A stretch of 64,000 nt of DNA from positions 124,001 through 188,000 of the forward strand of contig JACJNX010000077.1 of NCBI GenBank assembly GCA_014695255.1. Direction: 5' to 3'. This document shows, one piece after another, positions 6,686 to 15,986 of this stretch (positions within the stretch are counted from its first letter, which is position 1; each line of letters starts with the position of its first letter). The notes under the pieces are model-generated. The model had not been told where the DNA came from and did not search any database. It saw nothing but the letters and a program-made list of their open reading frames with translations. This DNA comes from Cyanobacteria bacterium FACHB-63 (GTDB lineage Bacteria > Cyanobacteriota > Cyanobacteriia > Leptolyngbyales > Leptolyngbyaceae). A program made the position numbers and the translations under genes.

Positions 6686-9585
6686 GATTCCTGCACTGCG
6701 ATCGTATTGTTGCGCCACCAATCCAGCCGCTTCCATAGTTCGCGATCGATGTCTTCGCTAAGATAAGCGGCAATCTCTGTTTCGAGTGGATCAAGCGGTG
6801 TAATTGCTTCTTGATGCACAGAGCGCAAGTGATTGAGGCGATCGTAGATTTTTACAGGACAGGCTTGATAGAGACAGTTAAAGTGACTGATCAGATCGAC
6901 TAAGCACTGATAGCCAATCCTGCTACAAAGCAGCTTACGGCTATCTTCTAGAGGGATAGTATGTTGCGCTGCCTTAATAACATAGCGATTGCTTGAATGG
7001 AGTTGAATGCGTCCTAAGATCCAGGCATAAATCACAGCAATTTCAGCTTGCTCGATCGTGGGGTCTTGTCCGGGAAAAGGCAGATACCGCGCTCCAACGA
7101 TCGGATGAAACTTCTCGAAATAAGTTACCTCAGCAATTTGGTGATAGTTCTGAACGGCGATCGGATAGTGCGCCCAATAGCTATAAGGTAATACGGCTCG
7201 ATACTGAAGAAAGATAATCTTATCCGGGTCGCCTGTGTCGATCTCCTGATACCCCCGTTCTCGGCTACTGTACCAATTGAGTAGCTGCGGTACATTTCTT
7301 TGATGAGCTTTATCAATTCCGAGTAAGCGAATCACAAAGGTTCCATGCTCCTGGTCACAGCTTCCTTTTAGTTCAATAAACTCGAATGATTGTCGATCGA
7401 GTTGTTTTAGCACTCTGCCTAACTCTGTCTCTTGGGGAAATCGGTGATAAAGCTCTGTTACAACGTGCAATCCAGAAAGCTGCGGCTGCAAGGTGACTCC
7501 CGCTTCCAGGAGCAATTGAGCTTTGAACTCGATCGGATCAATAAGAAAAGATAGTAATTGAGACTGATCGAGAAGTGGATTGATCAATCGCTCGATCGCA
7601 CAAGCTTCTCCCGCTTTTGGCAAAATGCGCTGATATCCTCGACTTAAGTCTGATTCTGTCTCATGAAGACAGAAACCATTCGGGCATTCAAACTCAGGAC
7701 GATAATGAATGAGGCGCTGTTGATCAAAGGTGAGTTGTGTTCGCAAATCTGCAATCGATCGCTCTGCTTGTTCGATTTGATTGAGCAACTGACTGACAAT
7801 CTGTTGCAGTTGCACCAGAGTTTCAATGCTAGCAAGATGAGCCGCCCTGGAAATCATAGCTGAATAGTATCGATTGAAAGCATTGCTTCGCGCTGAGTTC
7901 CAAGGTTGTAGCTGTGATGCAATCTCCTGCTCGATTTGGGCGCTACGGAATCGATAGAACGGGGCTTGTCGTTTCCGTTCAATTTCCTCTAAACACTCTG
8001 GTACCTGTGCTGCAAACGAATCTAGGCACTCTTGGCATTGATTCACCTCATCATCAAATCGCACAATGTCTTCGACTGCCCCAGTCTGAATGCGATCGAG
8101 CCATTTCAACAATTGCTCTAGAAACTGTCGAGTTGCACAAAGCCCTTTATTTAGCTCTTGAATCCAAGCAGTTATTTTTTGCTCAAGCTGAACTTTACAG
8201 CTTTGCAGCACCGCCGATCGTCGCTCCTCGAAGACCTGATTTAGATCATCATAGGGCTGTAATGCTTGTCGAAAAGCAAGCTGAGTCGCTGTAGTGCCCT
8301 GAGTTAACTGTGCAGTATCGGGAAGTGATTGTAGCGATTGTTCAAGCAGTCCGATCGTTCGCTGTATTGTTAATGGGCAACCCGACGGAGCAATTTCGTC
8401 TAACAGTCGATCGAGCAAGTCCCGTTGTCCCTGCCCTACTAAAAGCCGTTGCTGCACTAGAAACGATAGAACGCTTTCTTCGATCTCAGGAATTGCTAGA
8501 GGATGGAGAAATCGATCAATAAACGCCACCGACAACCGCAGCTTACTGTAAGCTTCCAAGCGATCGCGACCTAGATCAATCGTGGCAAGCCCAATGCTCG
8601 ATGCAAATTTTGGCTCTCCAGCGAGTGTTAGTTCTCGCGATCGAGTTTCAAAATCAACCGATTGAGCCGCGAGTCTTGCACCGATCGAGGTTGTTTCCAG
8701 CGTTAGAATCAGTTCCGAAACCATGCTGATTAGGCTTTCAACCTTTAAGCCTTGGGCATTCGACGCATGATTGGTATCTGAAATCAGAATCGTTTTAACA
8801 GGCTTTGAACGAACTGTTTCTAGCCCTACTTTACCTGCAACTCGTTGACGATGCACATGGTACTCAGTTGCAATTGCAGCGCGATCCTTGAAGACGGCAA
8901 CGGTATTAGCTCGACTATTTTCGATGTCTTTTGCAACAGTGGAACCTCCCGGAATCATCAAAATGCAGGTTAGGTCAATTTCAAGGTTCATGCTTGCAGC
9001 AATCTCTAGCACCAGTTGTTCCAGCAGATGCAGACTACCACTCGCAAAGCCGCCGAAAGTTGAAGCGACTAGAATGACTCGCATCGGCTCATCGCCTCGA
9101 TCGACTGATTGTTCGAGTCGAGCCGCTTGGAATCCTCGTTGCAACCGCTCCTTAATCGCTTCTTGATTCACTTTCACGGCAGCATACCCGTTTGGACGAT
9201 TGCCACCCGCAGCGTTTGCGGCTCCTCTCAAAGCGCGAGTGCTATGAGGATTGAGATTCTCGTAGTGTTCTAACTCAGTATGACCAGAGCGGCGACCGAG
9301 TTCAATAGTTTTTAGCAGGTCTTCATTTGGCAGTTTGCAGTGCAGAAGCTGATCGGGCTGCAAACTGCGAACAGTGTTATGCAGCGGGACGTGACAAGGA
9401 TAAGTATGAGTTGCGTCGATGTCGATCGCTAAGAGTCGAATCTTCTTCAAAAAGGCGCCACGCTGTTTCAATAGAACTGAATTCTGCTGCTGTAGACGAT
9501 CGAGTTCACGCTGAATTCTTCGATAGATGTCGATGCATACGCTTCCCGGTGTGGTTCCAACGGTAAGCACAAGGGTAGATCTCAT
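6682..9585 (-). CDS. Tubulin/FtsZ-like protein (Tubulin_2 family)
   Basis: This is a 967-residue cytoplasmic protein. The N-terminal ~270 residues look like the divergent tubulin/FtsZ GTPase fold: a first loop LVLTVGTTPGS (5-15), an AGGNRPNG segment (126-133) and a glycine-rich loop FGGFASGS (177-184) standing where FtsZ has GGGTGSG. A PGG turn follows at 212. Residues about 430-640 are strongly helical with coiled-coil character; the C-terminal third is globular. FtsZ itself is about 400 residues, so this is not the division protein. It lies between a receptor-like gene and a coupled membrane peptide, divergent from a Ser/Thr kinase. GTP binding and filament formation are inferred. Confidence 0.72.
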   Translation of the reverse strand: MRSTLVLTVGTTPGSVCIDIYRRIQRELDRLQQQNSVLLKQRGAFLKKIRLLAIDIDATHTYPCHVPLHNTVRSLQPDQLLHCKLPNEDLLKTIELGRRSGHTELEHYENLNPHSTRALRGAANAAGGNRPNGYAAVKVNQEAIKERLQRGFQAARLEQSVDRGDEPMRVILVASTFGGFASGSLHLLEQLVLEIAASMNLEIDLTCILMIPGGSTVAKDIENSRANTVAVFKDRAAIATEYHVHRQRVAGKVGLETVRSKPVKTILISDTNHASNAQGLKVESLISMVSELILTLETTSIGARLAAQSVDFETRSRELTLAGEPKFASSIGLATIDLGRDRLEAYSKLRLSVAFIDRFLHPLAIPEIEESVLSFLVQQRLLVGQGQRDLLDRLLDEIAPSGCPLTIQRTIGLLEQSLQSLPDTAQLTQGTTATQLAFRQALQPYDDLNQVFEERRSAVLQSCKVQLEQKITAWIQELNKGLCATRQFLEQLLKWLDRIQTGAVEDIVRFDDEVNQCQECLDSFAAQVPECLEEIERKRQAPFYRFRSAQIEQEIASQLQPWNSARSNAFNRYYSAMISRAAHLASIETLVQLQQIVSQLLNQIEQAERSIADLRTQLTFDQQRLIHYRPEFECPNGFCLHETESDLSRGYQRILPKAGEACAIERLINPLLDQSQLLSFLIDPIEFKAQLLLEAGVTLQPQLSGLHVVTELYHRFPQETELGRVLKQLDRQSFEFIELKGSCDQEHGTFVIRLLGIDKAHQRNVPQLLNWYSSRERGYQEIDTGDPDKIIFLQYRAVLPYSYWAHYPIAVQNYHQIAEVTYFEKFHPIVGARYLPFPGQDPTIEQAEIAVIYAWILGRIQLHSSNRYVIKAAQHTIPLEDSRKLLCSRIGYQCLVDLISHFNCLYQACPVKIYDRLNHLRSVHQEAITPLDPLETEIAAYLSEDIDRELWKRLDWWRNNTIAVQES

Positions 9586-9613
9586 TGATGCTCTCCAAAA
9601 ATTCAGAAGGTAA

Positions 9614-9669
9614 CGGAGAAACTGTACAAATTGATCACAAATCTTGTTACAGTTTGTCCAATTTCTCCG
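9614..9669. other. Two-level inverted repeat upstream of the tubulin-like gene
   Basis: An outer stem CGGAGAAA/TTTCTCCG (8 bp) encloses an inner pairing AACTGTACAA with TTGTTACAGTT (one bulge). It occupies about half of the 104-base gap between the receptor-like gene and the tubulin-like start. It has no T-tract, so an attenuator, mRNA-processing site or operator is more likely than a simple terminator. Confidence 0.6.
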
Positions 9670-9689
9670 AGCGATGATGTATCAAGCAA

Positions 9690-10790
9690 TTACTGTGCAA
9701 AATAAGCCGATGAAGTTTTCCGTGTAGGCAGCTTGCACAATGGCTGAATCCGCCAGCAGATGTGTTGATATTGAATGCGCGAGGGTGTGTATTTATCTAA
9801 CGGCAAACCCTGGGGTGGCACAGAAATCCTGTTGCAGGTTAAAGCTTTCTGCGAGTATGGCATTAGATACAGATTGCCTTGTGAGTTTGTAATCTCAAAA
9901 ATTCGACCTTCGACATTGGGCAGCGATTTCACTACATAGGTGCATTTGAAGTCACCAAAAGAAGCCGGAAACGTAAAAATCTTCTCATCCGCAATCCGTG
10001 TTCCGTCTTTTCCCCCTGCATTACATTCCTCTGTCACCAGCAGGCATTTAACTGTGTCAGTCATTGGGGTTGGCGATACAAGCGATCGGGGAAAAGAAGT
10101 CCGTTTTGGGGGTTTGCGGAAAAGGAGCCAGAGTCCGATCGTGCCAGCTACACAGGCACTGCCAACTAAACTCACTATTGCCCAAGGAAAATTCGACCCG
10201 TTACTGGGTGTCGGAACTGACGGAGTCACAATTGGAATGAGTCCGAGTCTCTTTAAGCCATAACAAAGATCCTGTTGAAGCATTAGGTCTTTTGGACGAT
10301 CGCCGCGATCGAGATTAACAATGCCCTGAGCCTTAGCAATTTGGAAATTACGATCAGTCCACTTGCCTGAACGCTTAGGAGCGGGACGTTCAGGAACCCC
10401 CTGAGTTTGACTTAGAATTGCAAATCCTTCGTCTCTTCTCAGGAGACGATTAGGATAAAACCGTCCATTCTTTTGATCGACGCTCATCCAACCAAGCGCG
10501 ATCGCTTTTTGAATCTGCCCATAATTCGGATGCGCCTTGGAAACATCGGCAACCTTGACGGGCTGAAACTGATTCCAATCAATAGTAGACCCCATAATTT
10601 GAGCCATCATTGAGCGAGTCACCTTACGGTTAGAAGTTTGATTCGAGCAAATGGTTGACTCATTTGGCTCGAAACGAAGAATCGAAAGGTCTTGAGCTTG
10701 AACGGAAGGAACGGAAATACTGAACAATAACGCCGCTACGAATACAAGAGACGTAAGCCTCTGCATTCTAGTGAGTGAGGAGGTATTCAT
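9690..10790 (-). CDS. Single-pass membrane protein with SLH-like outer domain
   Basis: This is a 366-residue protein when started at ATG 10790 (MNTSSLTRMQR); an in-frame ATG at 10835 adds 15 residues before the signal sequence. A signal peptide ends near VQA (about residue 32). The outer part contains an S-layer-homology-like pattern: VADVSKAHPNYG, IQKAIALGW, FYPNRLLRRDE. A transmembrane helix (about 202-225) is followed by FRKPPKR, so the C-terminal ~140 residues should be cytoplasmic. That domain is not recognised; it has several Cys. It is probably first in the operon with the tubulin-like gene and could link cell wall to cytoplasm (inference). Confidence 0.7.
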   Translation of the reverse strand: MNTSSLTRMQRLTSLVFVAALLFSISVPSVQAQDLSILRFEPNESTICSNQTSNRKVTRSMMAQIMGSTIDWNQFQPVKVADVSKAHPNYGQIQKAIALGWMSVDQKNGRFYPNRLLRRDEGFAILSQTQGVPERPAPKRSGKWTDRNFQIAKAQGIVNLDRGDRPKDLMLQQDLCYGLKRLGLIPIVTPSVPTPSNGSNFPWAIVSLVGSACVAGTIGLWLLFRKPPKRTSFPRSLVSPTPMTDTVKCLLVTEECNAGGKDGTRIADEKIFTFPASFGDFKCTYVVKSLPNVEGRIFEITNSQGNLYLMPYSQKALTCNRISVPPQGLPLDKYTPSRIQYQHICWRIQPLCKLPTRKTSSAYFAQ

Positions 10791-10892
10791 GTGACAAAAT
10801 AGAGGTAGGTTTTTCGGCACCCTGAGTTGATTCATTCAACGACTTGGGGTGTTCTTCTTGTTTTAAGACTACGCTAGAAGCAATATATTATC

Positions 10893-10990
10893 CTGTCAAT
10901 ATGTTCAAGACAGATAGACAGAATACAGAATCCCTGAACATTTTGAACAGATAATTAGGCTATCGATGTACAACCCGATCGACAGGAGGG
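10893..10990. promoter_or_regulatory. Divergent promoter region with short repeats
   Basis: The gap between the receptor-like gene and the 1093-residue gene holds an inverted pair CTGTC (10893) / GACAG (10909) and two related segments ending ACAGATA (about 10911 and 10948), plus CTGAACATTTTGAACAG. A strong Shine-Dalgarno AGGAGGG (10984-10990) fixes the start at 10997. No known operator matches. Confidence 0.4.
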
Positions 10991-10996
10991 TTCAAG

Positions 10997-13900
10997 ATGG
11001 CAACTCGATACTCAGGTGATGCTTATCAAAATGATCAAACGCAAGACCAAACACAGTCTGCAACCCGTCGAAGCTCAGCCGATCAAGAGCGAGATAAAGC
11101 AGTCTACGAATACTTACTCAATAGTTTAACTGACTTAGGATTAAAGCGATCGGACACTCAATTTAATGACAAGCCAGTTAAGCCGAATGAAAGCTTGATT
11201 GCAGCGCAATGGGGACAAAAAGACAATCGCATCTTTGTGCGTCGAGTGCTTAGAACTGTCCTTCCAGAACGCTATGAAGGTGAGACGACTGACTATAAGC
11301 TTCCCGCGTTAACCCTGGGTAAGCTAGTTGAAATCTTAGAAAGCATTCAAGAATATTGGGCTAAACAAGACCCGGAGCACTTCAGTAGACAAGTTCCCAA
11401 AATTCTAACTCGTGCTGAAAAGCGAAAAGCCTTATCTAAGTTTTCACAACTCTCGATCGAGGAACGATCGCGGCTCAAGCTTCCCATTCGCCCTAGCGAT
11501 GTTCTCATGAAACAACTGGTCGAGAGCATGACTGATCCGGTACAAGGACTGAGCGACGACGAAGCTATTCGGTTCTATCAGATGACGCAGGATTTCTATC
11601 AATCTGTGCGTAGCGATGTTCGGAGTTTAATAGCTCCGGATAAGAATGCCGATAAAGACCAAGAAAGCCCAGTTCGGCGATTGGTCAAAAAACGGGTTCA
11701 AACATTGGTCAAAGAGCATTTTCGCCAGCGTCCGAATTCAGAGAAGCAGGTGGAAGTGATTGATAAGTTAGTTCGTAAAATTGAAAGAGAGATCAGCCGA
11801 GTCTCATTTCAATGCGGCTTTCGCCAGGTAGAATCGCTGCTGAATAAAGAACAGCATCCCAATAAAGAGCAATCTAAGATTGCAGATAGGTGTCTGCCTC
11901 AATCCTTTGTCGAACATTTGATTCGCTCTCTGTTTGAAAACGAAATTCTGACCGATGAGTTTCCTATCTATATCAAGCACTACACGGTCGAGAAAATCCG
12001 ACCGCTGCCGCTCTATTTCAAAACCAAAGATAAGCTGAGTGGTCTTCTCAACCCGGAGCTATTAGACAGCCTAGAAAATGAGGATGAAGTGAATGGTCTA
12101 GAAAGGCAATTCGCCTACAAAGTCGTTGTTCACTTTTATGTAAAACTGCCAAACCACTACAAACCCCCCTTTCCAAATCCGAACTCTAGTGCTGATAATC
12201 AAATTTCTGAGCAAAGATTTGATTTCTTTGAAGAAGTGAGAGGTGTAGGGAGCTTAATCTCACTCATTACTTCAGCGATCAACTCGGTTCTATTATCGGG
12301 AATACCCGTTTTGCAGGAGAAGAAATATTTTCCGATCGCTCAAGAGCGCTTACGAATCAACGAAGTGATCGGACAGAATGGCTACAATCCCGTTTGGTCA
12401 CAGAATCACGTCAGACTCTGCAAAGAGCCAGATATTAAAGCTGCCATCGACACCCAGAAACCTTATGAACAAGTGGTGCAGGATCTTGAGCTTTCTCATG
12501 GTGAATTTTGTGGATTTGATTTGATTGAAGTCACGGCTAACGCAGCCCTTTATGCTCGATTAAGAGCCATTAAAGAGGCTGGGATTGATGCAGAGCGATA
12601 CATTACTGAGTTATGCAATCGCGTTCTAGAATCACAAGCCCTCAAACAAGCAACATCTTACCTGGAACTCTACCCCTTTTCGCTGAGAGCAATGGAAGCT
12701 CACCTCGATCGCACTGTTTTTTACGCAAATCGATATCGCAGTCGCAATCGACAGTTTGAATTCAAAGAGCAAGAGCCAAAGAAGCCTTGGAGCCTGATCG
12801 CATATGATGCCCATCTTGCGATCGCTCGTGCCTATTTGATGGAAGGACTGTACCGAGTGGGCAAACGCTATCTCGATGTTCTCAAGCCTCATATAGACAA
12901 TGGTTTTCTGTCGGATGCACAGCTTGCAAAATATCAATTATGTCGCTATCGGTACTACAATCTGGCTGATCTAGACGATCGAGACTATTTCCCGGATTCG
13001 GGTCGCTTTGAGGCAGTGCGTCGCGCTTACAATGCACTGGATCAAGCAGAAAGGCATATTCATGACCGACTGAGAAAATATCATGTCCTCGATGAGTTCT
13101 CACAAAGTAACTTCCACCCTTCCTGTTATCTACTATCAAAAATTAATGCTCATCGCGCCAAACTGTACATTTTTGCGTCTGTATCCGTACCGAGTGACGG
13201 TCGCCAGTGGGATAACCTCACTCTACCAATTCGACTGCTAGAGAAGGCACGAATCTATGCGGCTCAGGATGGTGCAACATCAGAATACAGCTATTGGTCT
13301 GCTTACCAGAGTTGGTGCTATCTTATGCTGGCATATCTACGCGATAGTAATCACCCTAGTTCCTCTTCTAAGCTTGCCTTGATCACCTTTCAAGAATGCA
13401 TAGATTGGGCGCGGCGATTGATTGATCATGCGCTGATTTGTTACTCCTCGCTCGGTCAGCAATGCTATCAGACGATCAAAGACAATGGTGGGAGAGTGAC
13501 AGAAGATAAGCGAGACACCAAGACTGGACTGAAATACTATGAGAAGTATGGCAACGTTGAGATACAGATGTTGCCTTTTATCGAAGAAAGTAAAGCTCAG
13601 GATGAAGAAAATGAGCCAAACAAGGATTCACGCATTCTTCGGCTTGATTTATCGTTGCTTAAAATAGAGCGCGAAGTCTGGCTGGGTAATAGAGATATGA
13701 TTCATCTACTGGGCACTCATTCGGCACTGTTGTTGTTTCCAATGGGAATGCTGGAACTCTGCGAGGAGCGAGAGCAGCCTGCACAGCTTAAGGAAAAGGT
13801 GCAAAAGGCGGAAAAGCTATTTACTTATGCTTGGGCAACCGCCAGCGATGGAGTTTTGCCTGAGCTTGAGGGCGATCGCTTGTTTCTCGATCGTAAGCTA

Positions 13901-14278
13901 GAACTTGATGATCCAAGGCTGGATCGAGAAGCGCTAATCCAAGGTTTATATCCACACCGATTAACGCAGTTTGCTGATTTGGGTAAGGTGTTTGCTGCGG
14001 TTTGTAAAGTTCTACTGCTACCGGAGAATCCTGAAGAGGCCGAAACCCAATGGAGGCAAATTTGGTATCTTCTAGATGCTTTGCATTGTGGAGAGCATAG
14101 TGGCTCTGAGACGATTCTAGAGCAGCGGCGCTACAATGGGCACCTTTCGACGCATTTCAAAAACATCCGCAACTATTTTCATCTGTTACAGAACACTCCG
14201 CTTGAGGGCAGTATGATTGAAAGACGGGATCGCATCATCAAGCAAGTATTTCAATACATTCTAGGGCGCAATGAATAA
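10997..14278 (+). CDS. Large helical protein of unknown function (tubulin-like module)
   Basis: This is a 1093-residue cytoplasmic protein without signal peptide or membrane helices; no family recognised. The first ~30 residues are Gln/Asp-rich and disordered. Residues about 30-330 are charged and helical; the middle (about 330-600) looks globular; the C-terminal half has paired helices such as AYLMEGLYRVGKRYLDVLKP that resemble TPR-like solenoids. The start is fixed by AGGAGG 7 bases upstream. The kinase gene begins 15 bases after its stop, so the two form an operon, divergent from the tubulin-like operon. It could be a kinase substrate or a scaffold (inference). Confidence 0.75.
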   Translation: MATRYSGDAYQNDQTQDQTQSATRRSSADQERDKAVYEYLLNSLTDLGLKRSDTQFNDKPVKPNESLIAAQWGQKDNRIFVRRVLRTVLPERYEGETTDYKLPALTLGKLVEILESIQEYWAKQDPEHFSRQVPKILTRAEKRKALSKFSQLSIEERSRLKLPIRPSDVLMKQLVESMTDPVQGLSDDEAIRFYQMTQDFYQSVRSDVRSLIAPDKNADKDQESPVRRLVKKRVQTLVKEHFRQRPNSEKQVEVIDKLVRKIEREISRVSFQCGFRQVESLLNKEQHPNKEQSKIADRCLPQSFVEHLIRSLFENEILTDEFPIYIKHYTVEKIRPLPLYFKTKDKLSGLLNPELLDSLENEDEVNGLERQFAYKVVVHFYVKLPNHYKPPFPNPNSSADNQISEQRFDFFEEVRGVGSLISLITSAINSVLLSGIPVLQEKKYFPIAQERLRINEVIGQNGYNPVWSQNHVRLCKEPDIKAAIDTQKPYEQVVQDLELSHGEFCGFDLIEVTANAALYARLRAIKEAGIDAERYITELCNRVLESQALKQATSYLELYPFSLRAMEAHLDRTVFYANRYRSRNRQFEFKEQEPKKPWSLIAYDAHLAIARAYLMEGLYRVGKRYLDVLKPHIDNGFLSDAQLAKYQLCRYRYYNLADLDDRDYFPDSGRFEAVRRAYNALDQAERHIHDRLRKYHVLDEFSQSNFHPSCYLLSKINAHRAKLYIFASVSVPSDGRQWDNLTLPIRLLEKARIYAAQDGATSEYSYWSAYQSWCYLMLAYLRDSNHPSSSSKLALITFQECIDWARRLIDHALICYSSLGQQCYQTIKDNGGRVTEDKRDTKTGLKYYEKYGNVEIQMLPFIEESKAQDEENEPNKDSRILRLDLSLLKIEREVWLGNRDMIHLLGTHSALLLFPMGMLELCEEREQPAQLKEKVQKAEKLFTYAWATASDGVLPELEGDRLFLDRKLELDDPRLDREALIQGLYPHRLTQFADLGKVFAAVCKVLLLPENPEEAETQWRQIWYLLDALHCGEHSGSETILEQRRYNGHLSTHFKNIRNYFHLLQNTPLEGSMIERRDRIIKQVFQYILGRNE

Positions 14279-14293
14279 GCTATCGATAGTGCA

Positions 14294-15670
14294 ATGGATC
14301 AACTGATTGGAAAAGTTCTACACGATCGCTATCAGATTCAATCGCTGCTAGGTCGTCAGGCTGGGCGCAGAACATTTTTAGCGACTGATTTACAAACCGC
14401 GACATCGGTGGTGATCAAGCTATTATTGTTTGCGCCCGATTTTACCTGGGATGATTTGAAGCTATTTGAGCGGGAGGCAGCCGTTTTACAAGCGATCGAT
14501 CATCCCGCCATTCCTCGATATCTCGATGGCTTTGAGACTGAGACGGGGTTTGCGATTGTTCAAACTTACATCGAAGCTCGATCGCTGCAAAATTGGGTAC
14601 AGTCCGGGCGCACGTTTAGCGAAGCAGAACTAAAAGCGATCGCGAAAGAACTATTAAACATTCTAGACTATCTGCACAGTCGCCAACCTCCGGTCGTGCA
14701 TCGCGATTTGAAGCCGAGTAACATCCTATTGAGCGATCGCACCGGAAATAGTCCCGGACAGGTTTATCTGATTGATTTTGGTTCTGTGCAAACGGCAATT
14801 CAGGCTGGAACACGCACGATCGTTGGAACTTACGGTTATATGCCGCCAGAGCAGTTCGGTGGGCAGACTGTTCCGGCTTCGGATCTTTATGCTTTGGGTG
14901 CAACGCTGATCTATCTTGCAACTGGGCAGCATCCGGATCAGTTACCGCAGCGTGAATTAAGGATTTTGTTTGACGATCGCGTGAATCTCAGTCCTGCCTT
15001 CGTTGACTGGCTGAGATGGTTAACGGAACCCAGTTTAGATTTAAGAGCGCGATCGGCACAGCAAGCCCTACAAGCATTAGAAACATCGCGACAAAGCTTA
15101 GCGATCGCGAAACCGAGTGGAAGCAAAGTTCAAGTCAGGCAGTCTCGACGACAGCTAGAGATTTTAATTCCAGCGCGTGGATTCCATGCAGGATTAATTC
15201 CGCTCATCGGATTTGCAATTGCATGGAATTCGTTTCTAGTGGTGTGGTACAGCGGCGCAATCGCGATTTGGGCTTCTGGAGGATGGGTTATGGCAGCATT
15301 TGCGATCGGTCATCTCGGCGTGGGTCTATGGATGATTTGGCGCATCTTGTTTGATTGCTTTGGCAAAGTTAGATTGCAAATTACTGATTCAAAGATTTCT
15401 CGCAGAATGGAGCTACTAGGAATACATACCTTTTCGACGATCGGCGATCGGCAGGACATCAAACAAATTGAGCTTACCAGTGTTTCGCACAAGTCCGATA
15501 GTGAAGGTGGAACAATTAGGATTCCGCCTCAAATTAACATTTGGGCAGGTACAAAGAAGTTCTCATTGGGAGGTGGAGACAATATTACCGAATATTTAAC
15601 TCCACCGGAATTAGACTGGCTTGTGCAGGTGTTAAGCAAGTGGCTGAATCTCCCAATTACGAAGAACTAA
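14294..15670 (+). CDS. Membrane Ser/Thr protein kinase
   Basis: This is a 458-residue Hanks-type kinase. The kinase domain (13-265) has a glycine loop LGRQAGR, Lys42 in VVIKLL, HRDLKPSN at 136-143, DFG at 161-163 and a GTYGYMPPEQ activation segment end, so it should be active. Two hydrophobic segments follow (about 299-320 and 330-350), then a ~100-residue C-terminal domain of unknown fold. With two helices both ends would be on the same, cytoplasmic side. It is co-transcribed with the 1093-residue gene. The AfsK/PknB type is the nearest general comparison, but no PASTA or TPR sensor is present. Confidence 0.9.
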   Translation: MDQLIGKVLHDRYQIQSLLGRQAGRRTFLATDLQTATSVVIKLLLFAPDFTWDDLKLFEREAAVLQAIDHPAIPRYLDGFETETGFAIVQTYIEARSLQNWVQSGRTFSEAELKAIAKELLNILDYLHSRQPPVVHRDLKPSNILLSDRTGNSPGQVYLIDFGSVQTAIQAGTRTIVGTYGYMPPEQFGGQTVPASDLYALGATLIYLATGQHPDQLPQRELRILFDDRVNLSPAFVDWLRWLTEPSLDLRARSAQQALQALETSRQSLAIAKPSGSKVQVRQSRRQLEILIPARGFHAGLIPLIGFAIAWNSFLVVWYSGAIAIWASGGWVMAAFAIGHLGVGLWMIWRILFDCFGKVRLQITDSKISRRMELLGIHTFSTIGDRQDIKQIELTSVSHKSDSEGGTIRIPPQINIWAGTKKFSLGGGDNITEYLTPPELDWLVQVLSKWLNLPITKN

Positions 15671-15884
15671 TTTCGCTGTCTTTGAGTTGGGTTGCCAGTT
15701 GTCGCACTGTTTCTAACGGATCAATCCCTTCCGGTAACTTATCCGTGCAAATCTGAACAATCCGAGGAAATCCGAGCGCATCGCCGCTTTTGTGTCGTTT
15801 TGCGGCTTGAACTCGATCGAATTCTTGCAATGTATGTTCTTTTAACCAAGCCGTACCCCAAAACCAAGCTTGCTCAAATCGGCT
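15657..15884 (-). pseudogene. C-terminal gene remnant, truncated
   Basis: The minus strand encodes 75 codons of protein-like sequence ending in a TAA that overlaps the kinase stop tail to tail by 14 bases. It reads FEQAWFWGTAWLKEHTLQEF, then KRHKSGDALGFPRIVQIC and LPEGIDPLETV. It has no start codon and is cut by TAG at 15885-15887. A small palindromic element lies just upstream. I do not recognise the parent family. The clean amino-acid composition suggests a recent loss of the 5' part. Confidence 0.5.
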
Positions 15885-15904
15885 CTAGTGCTGGATCAAG
15901 ACTA

Positions 15905-15970
15905 AAAATTAGGGTTAACGTCTCCGAAACGACTGCTAAACAAGCCTTTTCAAAGGTCAACCCTAAAATT
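15905..15970. repeat. MITE-like palindromic element
   Basis: Terminal inverted repeats of 15 bases (12 of 15 matching; core TAGGGTT / AACCCTA) flank a 36-base centre. The element lies directly upstream of the truncated remnant and 17 bases from the stop of the radical SAM gene. It is too short to code. It may instead be a transcription terminator-like hairpin. Confidence 0.4.
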
Positions 15971-15986
15971 AAGCTGTAACGGTGCA

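Noticed and set aside
6682-9585. Cell-division FtsZ
   Set aside because: Length is more than twice FtsZ, the GGGTGSG loop is changed and no division genes adjoin it.
15692-15979. A 95-codon plus-strand open frame after the kinase
   Set aside because: The opposite strand carries the protein-like remnant; the plus frame has no ribosome site or family likeness.
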